IMG/VR virus record: IMGVR_UViG_3300023174_000556
Coordinates: 1 to 27,103 of that record
Reading direction: 5' to 3' (one strand)
From: a virus
DNA: 27,103 nucleotides
Position 1 is the stretch's first letter; every line of letters begins with the position of its first letter. Shown here piece after piece: positions 1 to 6,945 of this stretch. A program made the translations under genes and the position numbers. The notes under the pieces are model-generated. The model had not been told where the DNA came from and did no database searches. It saw only the letters and a list, made by a program, of their open reading frames with translations.

Positions 1-2
1 AT

Positions 3-1154
3 AAAACTTTTCGTATTCACAAGCCTCACGGATACAAGCAAAAAAGTGCTGATAGGAACTTTCGCATCTTGGCGGATACCCTTGAACCCGCACCCAACTC
101 GCTTTACTACACGGCTCAAGAAGCCTACCTATCCAATCAAGTCGAACGTTGCATTGATTATAGCAAGAGGGCTTTAATGTTCCCAGAGTTAGACGATACG
201 CTCCGATACGATGTGCTTTGCAATTTGGGACGATGCACCGGGAAAGACGAAAGGCTAAAGTGGTTAGGCCAAGCAATCACGCTTCAACCAGACCGCCGAG
301 AAGCCCATTACTATACTGCGATGGAATACGCAAGCCGAGGGCAATGGAACAAGGCTTATGCATCTAGTCGAAGTGCTATGACGCTTCAAAGGCCAAAGAC
401 CCACTATTGGAATCAAGTCGAGGATGTCTATGATTGGAAAGCCCTAGACCTTTACCAGATCGCTTGCGTGTGCGTGGGCAATAATGAGGAGTCCGAAAAG
501 ATGTTGAAGATGTGGCCGACTCCTAAAATCACGCTCGTTCACGCAACCAGAGGCAGACCGCAACTGGCTTGGCAAAGAAGGTATCAATGGCTATCGCTTG
601 CCCAAAAGCCCCTAGAGATTCAATGGATTTTTGCAGTAGATCACGACGAGAAGGTGGACTATACCCCGCATCAAGCCATTCGATGCAACCCCGGAGGAAT
701 CATAAATGCTTGGAACGAGGGGGCAAAACACGCAAAAGGTGATGTGATTATTCAAATGAGCGATGATTGGTCTCCATGCAAGCATTGGGATGCCCTAATT
801 TTGAACGCTATTGGGGATACAAAGGCCGAGAAAGTGCTGGCAGTATCAGATGGGCTTCGCCAAGACAAACTGCTTTGTATGGCCATTTTAACGCAAAATA
901 GGCTAAACAAGCAGGGATATATGTTCCATCCAGACTATCAAGAGTCAGACGGCATCTATTCAGACAATGAGCATACGGAGAGAGCCTATGCCGATGGGGT
1001 GGTTATTGAGGCAAAGCACATTCAGTTTAAGCATGAAAACCCAATGTTCACTAAAGGCAACCCAGACGAACAACTTAAAAATCATAACAAGCCAGAGTTT
1101 TACGAAAAGGGCAAGGCCATATATGAAAAACGCAAAGCAAATAATTGGGCGTAA
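3..1154 (+). CDS. TPR-containing glycosyltransferase (5' truncated)
   Basis: The frame is open to the left edge of the window, so the first in-frame TTG at 69 is probably internal and the gene starts upstream; 383 residues are visible. The N-terminal half is helical and TPR-like (two-helix repeats with Tyr/Ala/Leu spacing). The C-terminal half, beginning about residue 176 of the visible part, looks like a GT-A fold: a beta strand ITLVHATRGRP, then a strand ending in QMSDDW, a DXD-type metal/nucleotide-sugar site near nt 756-770. Proteins with TPRs next to a family 2-like glycosyltransferase domain are known in phages and bacteria. It heads a cassette of sugar and methyl transferases. The acceptor is unknown; virion protein or host glycan are both possible. 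No terminator separates it from the next gene. Confidence 0.7.
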   Translation, partial: KTFRIHKPHGYKQKSADRNFRILADTLEPAPNSLYYTAQEAYLSNQVERCIDYSKRALMFPELDDTLRYDVLCNLGRCTGKDERLKWLGQAITLQPDRREAHYYTAMEYASRGQWNKAYASSRSAMTLQRPKTHYWNQVEDVYDWKALDLYQIACVCVGNNEESEKMLKMWPTPKITLVHATRGRPQLAWQRRYQWLSLAQKPLEIQWIFAVDHDEKVDYTPHQAIRCNPGGIINAWNEGAKHAKGDVIIQMSDDWSPCKHWDALILNAIGDTKAEKVLAVSDGLRQDKLLCMAILTQNRLNKQGYMFHPDYQESDGIYSDNEHTERAYADGVVIEAKHIQFKHENPMFTKGNPDEQLKNHNKPEFYEKGKAIYEKRKANNWA

Positions 1155-1350
1155 AAAAGACCTTGGAAGTCTTGTCTTTGGCAAGGCCAGAAAAGCCCCC
1201 AAAATGGTTGAAGTAGATGTTAGCTACGATGAGAAATGTGAAAATGCTTTATTTAAGGCTGGTATGATGGCGTTAAAATATGATAAAGAAGCCGTGATCG
1301 CCTATGTCATTCGCAAGGCTTTAGAGGAAAAGATTAAATGCAAGAAGTAA
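1123..1350 (+). CDS. Small hypothetical protein in the glycosyltransferase cassette
   Basis: A 75-residue lysine-rich protein. I chose ATG 1123 because an AAGG sits about 7 bases upstream and it would couple to the end of the preceding gene (32-base overlap); ATG 1204 is an alternative giving 48 residues without a clear ribosome binding site. The C-terminal half is predicted helical (ALFKAGMMALKYDKEAVIAY). It overlaps the start of the next methyltransferase gene by 13 bases, so it is translated in the same unit. I do not recognise a family. Confidence 0.5.
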   Translation: MKNAKQIIGRKKDLGSLVFGKARKAPKMVEVDVSYDEKCENALFKAGMMALKYDKEAVIAYVIRKALEEKIKCKK

Positions 1351-1946
1351 CCATTCAAGATTCGTTCGGGCAAGCATTGGCAAAACATACCAAGGGGCTT
1401 CGTATTGGGTTAGAGATCGGTGGAGGAACCGGGGACGGCTCCACGCAATGCATCCACACCGATAAACTATTTTCTATTGAGAATCACCCAGACCGCATTG
1501 GCCGCCATCGCATGAACCTAGACGCAAAGGGTGGAGTTTCGGTGCAAGGCACGGCAGTTATTTCTGGATTGTGGATGAACAAGGCAGATGTAAAGGAGTT
1601 TTACCGCATCACAAAAACCAATCTTAATCAATACCCGCTAGAGCAAATCTTTAGCTGGCACGATGAGTGCATACAAAATGCCAAGGACTACCAGACAAAC
1701 GCAATTGAAGACATTCACTTTGATCACAATGCGGATTTTAACTTTGTGCTGATTGATGGATCGCCATTCTCCGGGGAAGCAGAACTTCGATGCGTAAGGC
1801 CGTTCTTGGCGGATAAAGCAATCATAGCCTTGGATGATACAAACGACATCAAGAACTGGACGAATTACCACAAGCTAAAAGGATTCGCTAAATTGCTTTG
1901 GGAGGATTGGTCAGTGCGGAATGGGGCGGCCATCTTCCAGCTATGA
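1338..1946 (+). CDS. Class I SAM-dependent methyltransferase-like protein
   Basis: 202 residues. A glycine-rich SAM-binding loop IGLEIGGGTGDGST lies at residues 23-36, followed by an acidic strand end (SIEN, about 46-49) where class I enzymes bind the SAM ribose. A later strand FVLIDGSPFSGEAEL (about 136-150) and an acidic LDDTND (165-170) fit the distal part of the Rossmann fold, as in sugar or small-molecule O-methyltransferases. The substrate cannot be read from sequence; the glycosyltransferases on both sides make a sugar or glycosylated product the natural guess. ATG 1338 lies inside the end of the preceding gene, and the stop overlaps the next ATG. Confidence 0.65.
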   Translation: MQEVTIQDSFGQALAKHTKGLRIGLEIGGGTGDGSTQCIHTDKLFSIENHPDRIGRHRMNLDAKGGVSVQGTAVISGLWMNKADVKEFYRITKTNLNQYPLEQIFSWHDECIQNAKDYQTNAIEDIHFDHNADFNFVLIDGSPFSGEAELRCVRPFLADKAIIALDDTNDIKNWTNYHKLKGFAKLLWEDWSVRNGAAIFQL

Positions 1947-2455
1947 CCAAGGGCGTGATTACATCCGAGGCTCCACAGATTCATTGGGAGCATCTTAATG
2001 TTGCTGGTGGTCGTGTGCTGGACTTGGGGTGTGCGTTCTGGACTGAAGGCGAAAGACAAGAGGGCAATGGAACTGCAAAGTATTTCCTATCTAAAAAGCC
2101 AGAGTTTTATATGGGCGTGGATACAAATCAAGGGGACATAACCACTCTTTCCGCACAATATCCAAGCGGAGTCTTTAAGTGTGAAATGGTAGATTCATGC
2201 GATCAGATTTCAGAATGGATTAAATCCAATTCAATTACACATATTAAATGCGACATCGAGGGACACGAAACAAACTTCCTAAAGATGGATAATGTTGGAA
2301 CACTTAAAGAAATTGCAATAGAACTTCACGCATCGGACTTGTGGTTAAAAGAGTTTATGGTTTGGTTTGATTCGATTGGTTTTGAATGTTATCGTTACGA
2401 TTCAGTTTCTTTCTGTTCCGAGATTAGCGTTATCTATGGGCGATTAAAGTGCTAA
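1943..2455 (+). CDS. FkbM-like methyltransferase
   Basis: 170 residues from ATG 1943, which overlaps the TGA of the preceding gene (ATGA); an upstream in-frame start at 1898 would cost a 49-base overlap. Residues 25-30 read VLDLGC (SAM motif I) and about 101-109 read IKCDIEGHE, the Asp-Ile-Glu-Gly motif typical of FkbM-family O-methyltransferases. It is shorter than most family members, so the fold may be minimal. It probably O-methylates a sugar or sugar-linked product, by context. It is coupled to the following glycosyltransferase, whose GTG start lies within its last codons. Confidence 0.6.
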   Translation: MTKGVITSEAPQIHWEHLNVAGGRVLDLGCAFWTEGERQEGNGTAKYFLSKKPEFYMGVDTNQGDITTLSAQYPSGVFKCEMVDSCDQISEWIKSNSITHIKCDIEGHETNFLKMDNVGTLKEIAIELHASDLWLKEFMVWFDSIGFECYRYDSVSFCSEISVIYGRLKC

Positions 2456-3216
2456 CAATTTTTACCATCGTTCTCAATGGGATGCCCTACATAAATAGGC
2501 ATCTTGATGAGTTCAAGAAGCTCAAGATTCCTTGGCAGTGGAGGATTGTAGAGGGAGTTTCAGAACCACTAGGATGCACCCGATGGTGCAAGCAAGTTCC
2601 AGACAAATACCATAAGAACTTTGTAAGCGTGGACGGAACGCACGAATATCTAAACAGCATTAACGAACCAAACGTTTCGGTTTATTGGCAAGCGAAGTCT
2701 TTCCCCGGAAAGCTGGCAATGATTAAAGAGGCTTTGCATGGAGTGGAAAAAGGAGTGGTTATGGAAGTGGATACCGATGAAATGTGGAGAGCCGACCAGC
2801 TAGATGCAATCTATGGGCATCTAAAAGGATGCGAGGAAGGTCGAGCGATGCAGTTCCATTGCAATTACTATGTCGGGCAAAACAAGAAAGTTGTGACCAA
2901 GCAGGGTTTTGGGTCGAACTGGTATGAATGGTTTCGAGCGTGGAAGTGGGGGAAGGGCATTGAGTTTGTAAGCCACGAACCGCCCAAGCTAAATGTGAAT
3001 GGCCTTATGATTCCAAGAGGAATGACCGAGGCGTGGGGCTTAACCTTCGAGCATTTTGCCTATGCGACTAAAGAGCAAGTGCAGTTCAAAGAGGACTTCT
3101 ATGGCTACAAAGGATTGGTCGAAGGATGGGAAAAGCTACAAGAAATCAAAGGCCCGGTTAGGCTTGCAGACTATATGTCATTTGTAGCAGACAAGAGCGT
3201 TGCCGATGACTGCTAA
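2449..3216 (+). CDS. GT-A-type glycosyltransferase-like protein
   Basis: 255 residues with a GTG start at 2449 overlapping the previous gene by 7 bases. The N-terminus LTIFTIVLNGMPYI is the first beta strand and loop of a family 2-like glycosyltransferase, and MEVDTDEMW places a DXD motif at residues 108-110. The C-terminal part is Trp/Tyr/Phe-rich, as expected for sugar acceptor binding. Established for the fold: DXD coordinates the metal and the nucleotide-sugar phosphate. Inferred: a cytoplasmic enzyme acting with its neighbours on a shared glycan. It overlaps the next gene by 11 bases. Confidence 0.65.
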   Translation: MLTIFTIVLNGMPYINRHLDEFKKLKIPWQWRIVEGVSEPLGCTRWCKQVPDKYHKNFVSVDGTHEYLNSINEPNVSVYWQAKSFPGKLAMIKEALHGVEKGVVMEVDTDEMWRADQLDAIYGHLKGCEEGRAMQFHCNYYVGQNKKVVTKQGFGSNWYEWFRAWKWGKGIEFVSHEPPKLNVNGLMIPRGMTEAWGLTFEHFAYATKEQVQFKEDFYGYKGLVEGWEKLQEIKGPVRLADYMSFVADKSVADDC

Positions 3217-3877
3217 AACCATCATTTATCGGGAGCGTCTTGGAGATGTGCTTCGATGCCTACCAGCCGCCAAATTTCTAGCCGATAAAGGCCACGAAGT
3301 TTTTATTGATTGCTACGAGCAATATGCGGGGGTTTTCGATATGGTTTCATATTGCCAACGAGGGAACAAAGGCGATCAGATAGACTTGCAGATTTGGCCT
3401 ACTCGCTACGATGCTTTTATAAAAAGCCGTAAGCCTTGGCACGATTTTGTTTATGACCATCCAGAAATCAAGGATGCAGAAAAGACAAACATTGTTCTGG
3501 ATAAGCTAGACGAAAAGCCAGCCAAGGGGCTCCCAGAAACCTATAACCTAGTTGCACCATTTGGGATTAGTCAAAGCGACTATCGAAACCCCCTTTTAAT
3601 CATTAAGGATGCACGACAACAATTAGGAAAAGACAACTTCTATGTGCTAACCCCGCCAGACATTAAGATTCAAGGGCTAGACACCTACACGGCTCCAAGC
3701 GTTGCGGAGATGGCAAAGGCTATTCGTGGAGCAGAGAACTTTTGGGGAATCAATAGTTCTCCGATGATCTTGGCTTCGGCTGTTAGGCGGGGCAAAGAAA
3801 CGATGCTTTTTCCAGAGAGAAACGATTTTGCCATTCAGAATGTTTGGGACTTTGACGGCCTAATAAAAGCTGATTGA
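3206..3877 (+). CDS. Family 9-like (heptosyltransferase-like) glycosyltransferase
   Basis: 223 residues from ATG 3206; an in-frame TTG at 3200 is a less likely start. The opening KTIIYRERLGDVLRCLPAAK matches the beta strand, Gly-Asp turn and helix that start GT9 ADP-heptose:LPS heptosyltransferases. The region AEMAKAIRGAENFWGINSSP near residue 170-190 corresponds to the C-terminal donor-binding segment of GT-B enzymes. At about 220 residues it is roughly two thirds of a usual GT9 protein, so it may be a reduced form. Last gene of the sugar cassette. Its TGA lies inside a TTGACA motif that recurs before other late genes. Confidence 0.6.
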   Translation: MTAKTIIYRERLGDVLRCLPAAKFLADKGHEVFIDCYEQYAGVFDMVSYCQRGNKGDQIDLQIWPTRYDAFIKSRKPWHDFVYDHPEIKDAEKTNIVLDKLDEKPAKGLPETYNLVAPFGISQSDYRNPLLIIKDARQQLGKDNFYVLTPPDIKIQGLDTYTAPSVAEMAKAIRGAENFWGINSSPMILASAVRRGKETMLFPERNDFAIQNVWDFDGLIKAD

Positions 3878-3890
3878 CACACCTAAAAGG
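3874..3890 (+). promoter_or_regulatory. TTGACA leader motif before the neck gene
   Basis: TTGACA at 3874-3879 followed by AAAAGG, 19 bases before ATG 3893. The same hexamer sits 19-24 bases before the tail tube, fibre and holin-like genes. It resembles a -35 box, but I see no -10 box at 16-18 bases, so it may instead be a leader element. Confidence 0.35.
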
Positions 3891-3892
3891 TT

Positions 3893-4210
3893 ATGTCTGG
3901 CACGATTGACACAACCTACTTCTCCACCGATTTAACCTATATGATCGGAGACCTATGGGCGAGCGTAACCGGGTTGGGTTCCTCGGCGGTTTCGGCAAGT
4001 GTTACAGACCTTGGGACTGCACAAGAATTGGATATTGGTGGAGATGTCATTAGGATTACACAAAGTTTGGTGGTTAAGGCATCGGCAATATCAGCACCAG
4101 CAATCGGACAGCTTTGCTCTGTTTCTGGAGTCGAAAGAATGATTGCTGGATTTACCAAGGCCGCCGATGATGTTTCCTATACCATCGAACTAGCCGACAT
4201 TACGACCTAA
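3893..4210 (+). CDS. Putative head-tail connector / neck protein
   Basis: 105 residues, rich in Ser, Thr, Val and Ile with alternating beta-strand pattern. The segment MIGDLWASVTG followed by a small beta-barrel-like body and a C-terminal SYTIELADIT resembles short phage neck proteins in this position, but this is pattern recognition only. It opens the virion morphogenesis run and its TAA overlaps the next ATG (TAATG). Position before the tail-terminator-like pair supports a head completion role. An alternative is a minor tail protein. Confidence 0.45.
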   Translation: MSGTIDTTYFSTDLTYMIGDLWASVTGLGSSAVSASVTDLGTAQELDIGGDVIRITQSLVVKASAISAPAIGQLCSVSGVERMIAGFTKAADDVSYTIELADITT

Positions 4211-4626
4211 TGGCCTCTATTGAGCGAGAGGTTGAGAACGCCCTACTCAACGCAATCTCGGCGGTTACTGGCGTTAATTTCTACACAAGTGAACGAGGAA
4301 CGGCCAGAACGCTTCCGAATATCGTTGCCAAGGCATCCATAGGGTCGGAGCAACTAGGACCATTTACCGGGGTATTTAGCACACCAGCAAGCCTTACTTT
4401 TACCGCAAGAGCCGACACAAACTCTAGGGCAGACTTCGATGCCAAGTTTCAAAGCATCGTAGCCCAGCTCTATAGAAGCCCAAACCTTGCCAGCTATATG
4501 ACCAGCAACTCGAATATCACTTGTTATGTCGCAAATGTTACTGGAGAAAGCCCTAGTGTTGTTGCGGCCAATAGAACTTGGAGCAACGAAATAACCATAG
4601 ACATAACATCAACGGCTAAAAAATGA
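4210..4626 (+). CDS. Putative tail terminator-like protein, paralog 1
   Basis: 138 residues. An N-terminal helix (VENALLNAISAVTG) is followed by beta strands, the layout of small siphophage tail-completion proteins. The next gene encodes a clear paralog: the helix, the Tyr-Thr plus Arg-Gly/Gly-Ala turn, a Gly-Val-(Phe/Tyr) strand, an Asp-rich helix and a Ser-Pro-(Ser/Thr) strand near the C-terminus line up along the whole length. Starts by TAATG coupling and overlaps paralog 2 by 4 bases. The tail terminator assignment rests on size, secondary structure and position only. Confidence 0.45.
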   Translation: MASIEREVENALLNAISAVTGVNFYTSERGTARTLPNIVAKASIGSEQLGPFTGVFSTPASLTFTARADTNSRADFDAKFQSIVAQLYRSPNLASYMTSNSNITCYVANVTGESPSVVAANRTWSNEITIDITSTAKK

Positions 4627-5045
4627 GTCAATCCACCCAGATTCTTGTAGAGGATGCGGTTTCCAGCCTTTTAAGTGGCGTTTCCGGTCTTAATCGCTAT
4701 ACCACCAACCGCACCGGGGCTAGGTTGTTTCCGTTCGTTACAATATCGGCAACCATAAACACCCAGCTTCTTGTGCCTTATAGTGGGGTTTATGATTTGA
4801 ATGTGGCCGTGAACTATTCTGATACATCGGCCAAAGCAACCCAAGCAGAGTTTGATTCGGAATATTGCTCTATTTTTGAGGCTTTTTACTCTGAATCACC
4901 AACCTTAACGGACAAGTTACAGAATGTGGCAGTAGGAACAAAAATCTATATGGCTCGGATTACCAGCCAAAGCCCAACCATTAGGGCTAATAAAAGGGCT
5001 TGGCAAAGAGGCTTAACACTAAATGTTTATGCAACGCCTCAATGA
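4623..5045 (+). CDS. Putative tail terminator-like protein, paralog 2
   Basis: 140 residues, diverged tandem copy of the preceding gene. Shared landmarks include VEDAVSSLLSGVSGLNRYT at the start (compare VENALLNAISAVTGVNFYT), a Tyr-Ser-Gly-Val-Tyr strand, an Ala-Glu-Phe-Asp helix start and SQSPTIRANKRAW near the end (compare ESPSVVAANRTW). One copy may be the tail terminator and the other a stopper or neck component. It is linked to both neighbours by ATGA overlaps. Confidence 0.45.
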   Translation: MSQSTQILVEDAVSSLLSGVSGLNRYTTNRTGARLFPFVTISATINTQLLVPYSGVYDLNVAVNYSDTSAKATQAEFDSEYCSIFEAFYSESPTLTDKLQNVAVGTKIYMARITSQSPTIRANKRAWQRGLTLNVYATPQ

Positions 5046-5179
5046 GAACTTTATTACTTATCGCTATGGCTTTTGTCGTTTGCTCTTGCTCCCCGGTGCA
5101 AGTGCAGGGCGATAACTATCCAACCAAATACCCCAACACTCCCACGATGGGCGATGCAGATAGGGCTGGAACGCTATGA
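5042..5179 (+). CDS. Small lipoprotein (45 residues)
   Basis: A 45-residue product. Its N-terminus is Arg followed by a hydrophobic stretch LLLIAMAFVV ending in Cys-Ser-Cys-Ser, a plausible lipobox (Val-Cys-Ser before Cys16), leaving a short Pro/Asn/Thr-rich tail of about 30 residues. This is the shape of a small phage outer-membrane lipoprotein such as Rz1, but it has no overlapping partner and lies in the neck region. ATG 5042 overlaps the preceding TGA and its own TGA overlaps the next ATG, so it is part of the operon. Lipid attachment is a prediction. Confidence 0.55.
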   Translation: MRTLLLIAMAFVVCSCSPVQVQGDNYPTKYPNTPTMGDADRAGTL

Positions 5180-5325
5180 GTAGCGAGGTTGATTGGTCTA
5201 AAATCTCCGATGAGGAGAAGATTCGTGCATTATCTTATTTGTTCGATGAAAATTTTATTGAAGCGTATCAAGATGAAGATGGCGAATGGTTCATTCGGGT
5301 TACCGAAGCAGGGTCGAAGCTATGA
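5176..5325 (+). CDS. Small acidic hypothetical protein
   Basis: 49 residues, strongly acidic (MSSEVDWSKISDEEK at the start, then DEDGEWFIRVTEAG). It has a helix-then-hairpin pattern that could be a tiny winged-helix-like domain. It is held in place by ATGA overlaps at both ends (5176 and 5322). I do not recognise a family. Its position between a lipoprotein and a membrane coiled-coil protein gives no firm function. Confidence 0.5.
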   Translation: MSSEVDWSKISDEEKIRALSYLFDENFIEAYQDEDGEWFIRVTEAGSKL

Positions 5326-5564
5326 GCGAGAACGAGTCTAGCGAAATTAAAGAGCTGGCAATCGCACTTGCCAGAATGGAAGAACGCCAAAAAAGTATTA
5401 GTGCCATGCTTGAGACCAGCCTTTCACGCTATGCAGACCTTGTGAATCGGGTTAATGCCCTAGAGGTCTTGAAGCATAGGATGCTGGGAATGGTTGCCGT
5501 TGCCGGATTTCTATTCACGATTGGGTGGGAGATCGTAAAAACAAAATTTTTATCTAAACCATAA
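5322..5564 (+). CDS. XhlA-like coiled-coil protein with C-terminal membrane segment
   Basis: 80 residues from ATG 5322 (ATGA overlap); an upstream in-frame start at 5286 is less likely. Residues 8-50 form a heptad-like helix (IALARMEERQKSISAMLETS), then one hydrophobic segment at about 54-72 (MLGMVAVAGFLFTIGWEIV) and a Lys-rich cytoplasm-type end. This matches the layout of XhlA/haemolysin-type small phage lysis accessory proteins. It is far from the main lysis cassette at 12584, so it may be an accessory holin, a superinfection factor or a membrane tether. Confidence 0.55.
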   Translation: MSENESSEIKELAIALARMEERQKSISAMLETSLSRYADLVNRVNALEVLKHRMLGMVAVAGFLFTIGWEIVKTKFLSKP

Positions 5565-5565
5565 C

Positions 5566-5580
5566 TTGACATAAAGGAGA
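5566..5580 (+). promoter_or_regulatory. TTGACATA leader motif and strong ribosome binding site of the tail tube gene
   Basis: TTGACATAAAGGAGA immediately follows the stop at 5564. The AAAGGAG is an excellent Shine-Dalgarno sequence for ATG 5590, as expected for a highly expressed virion protein. TTGACA is shared with other late leaders; no matching -10 box is visible. Confidence 0.5.
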
Positions 5581-5589
5581 ACTTTATCT

Positions 5590-5934
5590 ATGCCTGCCGT
5601 CACAATAGGAACTTCGGGGCTTGTCTGGGGCTGTACCGCAGAGGCCATTGGCCTTGTGCAGTCTTTTAGCGAAGCTCGTAACATTTCTAAATCAGAAATT
5701 ACTAACAATGTTGGGGAAATTGTTGGTATCTCTTACTATAACCCCACTACCGCTTACTCGCTATCCGTTGCCGTAACTGGAGCAATTTCCGTTACTGCTG
5801 GAGGTGCTTTGGCGGCACTCGCAAATGCGGCTACGGTAGGAACGACTCGGATTGATTCCTTGACGATCAACAAATCGCCCGATGCGTTTGTTACCCTCGA
5901 TATATCGGCTACTGGCTATCCGAATGTAAGTTAA
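5590..5934 (+). CDS. Putative major tail tube protein
   Basis: 114 residues, beta-rich and low in charge, with alternating Val/Thr/Ser/Gly (SVAVTGAISVTAGGALAALA). It is preceded by one of the strongest ribosome binding sites in the window and followed by a hairpin, both fitting a major structural gene. It lies directly before the frameshifted chaperone genes and the tape measure, the usual place of the tube protein in siphophages. It is short for a tube protein (commonly 140-250 residues), so a minimal tube or a capsid/tail decoration protein remains possible. Function is inferred from position. Confidence 0.55.
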   Translation: MPAVTIGTSGLVWGCTAEAIGLVQSFSEARNISKSEITNNVGEIVGISYYNPTTAYSLSVAVTGAISVTAGGALAALANAATVGTTRIDSLTINKSPDAFVTLDISATGYPNVS

Positions 5935-5935
5935 T

Positions 5936-5952
5936 AGAGGTTCCAATCCTCT
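5936..5952 (+). terminator. Hairpin after the tail tube gene
   Basis: AGAGG-TTCCAAT-CCTCT makes a perfect 5-bp stem just after the TAA, followed by TTATT. The stem is short and the U-tract imperfect, so it could be a weak terminator or an mRNA-stabilising hairpin that separates high tube expression from the chaperone genes. Confidence 0.3.
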
Positions 5953-5971
5953 TTATTGAAATCCTAAAATT

Positions 5972-6352
5972 ATGATGGAAGCCTTTTGGGGAACAACAAA
6001 TATCAAGGTGGCATCTGCCGTTGCCACTTATGGTGGTAAGTTACGCTCTATTGACGGGGTAACAACGCAAGTCTACGAAGATGGCAGGAGGCAGACAACT
6101 TTTTGGTTTCAAGCCGATGGAGCCGGAACAATGGCTAGGGATGAAATGCAATGTCCTTGGGCTGAAATGAAAAGCGATATAGAGTCTCCAATTCGATATA
6201 TTCGTGCCGCCCTTGAGAACCGAGAAACACTTCTTGGCTTGGTCAAGAACAAGGTTGAACCTATCCGCATCATCCAACGAGGCAATCAAACCCTTCTTAT
6301 CCCAGAAAACGCAAAGCCAGAACTCAAGAAAGCAATCCTAAAACACCTATGA
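5972..6352 (+). CDS. Hypothetical protein between tail tube and chaperones
   Basis: 126 residues. The N-terminal half is beta-rich (KVASAVATYGGKLRSIDGV, then QTTFWFQADGAGTM). The C-terminal half is helical and charged (ALENRETLLGLVKNKVE, PELKKAILKHL). ATG-ATG at 5972 has no strong ribosome binding site. It overlaps the next gene by 4 bases, so it belongs to the tail assembly group. I do not recognise a family; a tail completion or additional chaperone role would fit the position. Confidence 0.5.
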   Translation: MMEAFWGTTNIKVASAVATYGGKLRSIDGVTTQVYEDGRRQTTFWFQADGAGTMARDEMQCPWAEMKSDIESPIRYIRAALENRETLLGLVKNKVEPIRIIQRGNQTLLIPENAKPELKKAILKHL

Positions 6353-6729
6353 GCATATCCCTAGAAGAAGAACTAAATTCATCGTTTGTAGCCCCAGAGC
6401 GTGAGTTTATGGGAGAGAGACTGGCCCCATATACCGAGGGTTCTAGGTTGCTTTTATTGCAAGTTAGGGACGATAACGACTCGTCCATTTACTTTATTTG
6501 GGCTTTTATTTACATGCATATTCAGATTGCAAAAAACCGAAGGGATGCAATCAAATTAGCTTGGGATAAAGATTTATTTAGAGAGAAAATCATTGAATAT
6601 ATTGAAGGAAAAAACGAATCTGATAGAGATTCCGCAACAAAAATTGTTTCTTCAATGGTCGATGAGGCACAAAAGGGAAGGGTTGAAGTAATTCAGACTC
6701 ACGGATTACCCGACTCGGGAAACGCATAG
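6349..6729 (+). CDS. Tail assembly chaperone, short (zero-frame) product, gpG-like
   Basis: 126 residues, largely helical and acidic/basic mixed (NRRDAIKLAWDKDLFREKIIEYI). It sits between the tube protein and the tape measure, where siphophages encode a chaperone pair made by programmed -1 frameshifting (gpG and gpGT in lambda). Seven bases before its TAG is GGGAAAC in the phase G GGA AAC, a canonical slippery heptamer. The short protein would be the main product and would coat the tape measure during tail assembly. Starts by an ATGA overlap with the gene before. Confidence 0.7.
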   Translation: MSISLEEELNSSFVAPEREFMGERLAPYTEGSRLLLLQVRDDNDSSIYFIWAFIYMHIQIAKNRRDAIKLAWDKDLFREKIIEYIEGKNESDRDSATKIVSSMVDEAQKGRVEVIQTHGLPDSGNA

Positions 6730-6935
6730 CGCCAGCCGGAACGGCAAATTTTGTCTTCTTGCTGGCCGAAAAGACCGGGTGGAGTGTTGAGTATATTTTA
6801 TGGGAAATGCCTTTATCTTTATTGTGCCAAGCCAGCCATTCTTTCCTATGGTCTGCTGGAGTAAGGTGCAGAAGGATATTGAGAGAGATAGGAAAAGACA
6901 GAAGCGATCTTGAAAGAATGTTGGGTTTAACATAA
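6349..6935 (+). CDS. Tail assembly chaperone fusion by -1 frameshift, gpGT-like
   Basis: Predicted frameshift product: 125 residues in the zero frame to the AAC at 6721-6723, then 70 residues in the -1 frame from CGC at 6723 to TAA at 6933-6935, 195 residues in total. The -1 extension is protein-like, including LLAEKTGWSVEYILWEMP and a Trp/Leu-rich helix, similar in character to T domains (a short helical piece beginning after a Trp-Ser pattern). It has no credible start codon or ribosome binding site of its own and would otherwise leave a 200-base gap in a tightly packed operon. In lambda the T extension recruits tube subunits to the tape measure complex. Confidence 0.75.
6717..6723 (+). promoter_or_regulatory. 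Slippery heptamer for -1 ribosomal frameshifting
   Basis: GGGAAAC read as TCG GGA AAC in the zero frame, exactly the X XXY YYZ phase. Lambda uses GGGAAAG for its G/GT genes. The zero-frame stop TAG follows one codon later at 6727-6729, and the -1 frame stays open to 6935. Confidence 0.8.
6731..6766 (+). promoter_or_regulatory. Stem-loop downstream of the slippery site
   Basis: GCCAGC at 6731-6736 pairs perfectly with GCTGGC at 6761-6766. A competing smaller hairpin GCCG-GAA-CGGC lies at 6735-6745. The 7-base spacer from the heptamer is in the range known for frameshift-stimulating structures. Confidence 0.55.
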
Positions 6936-6945
6936 TCAAGATTAT

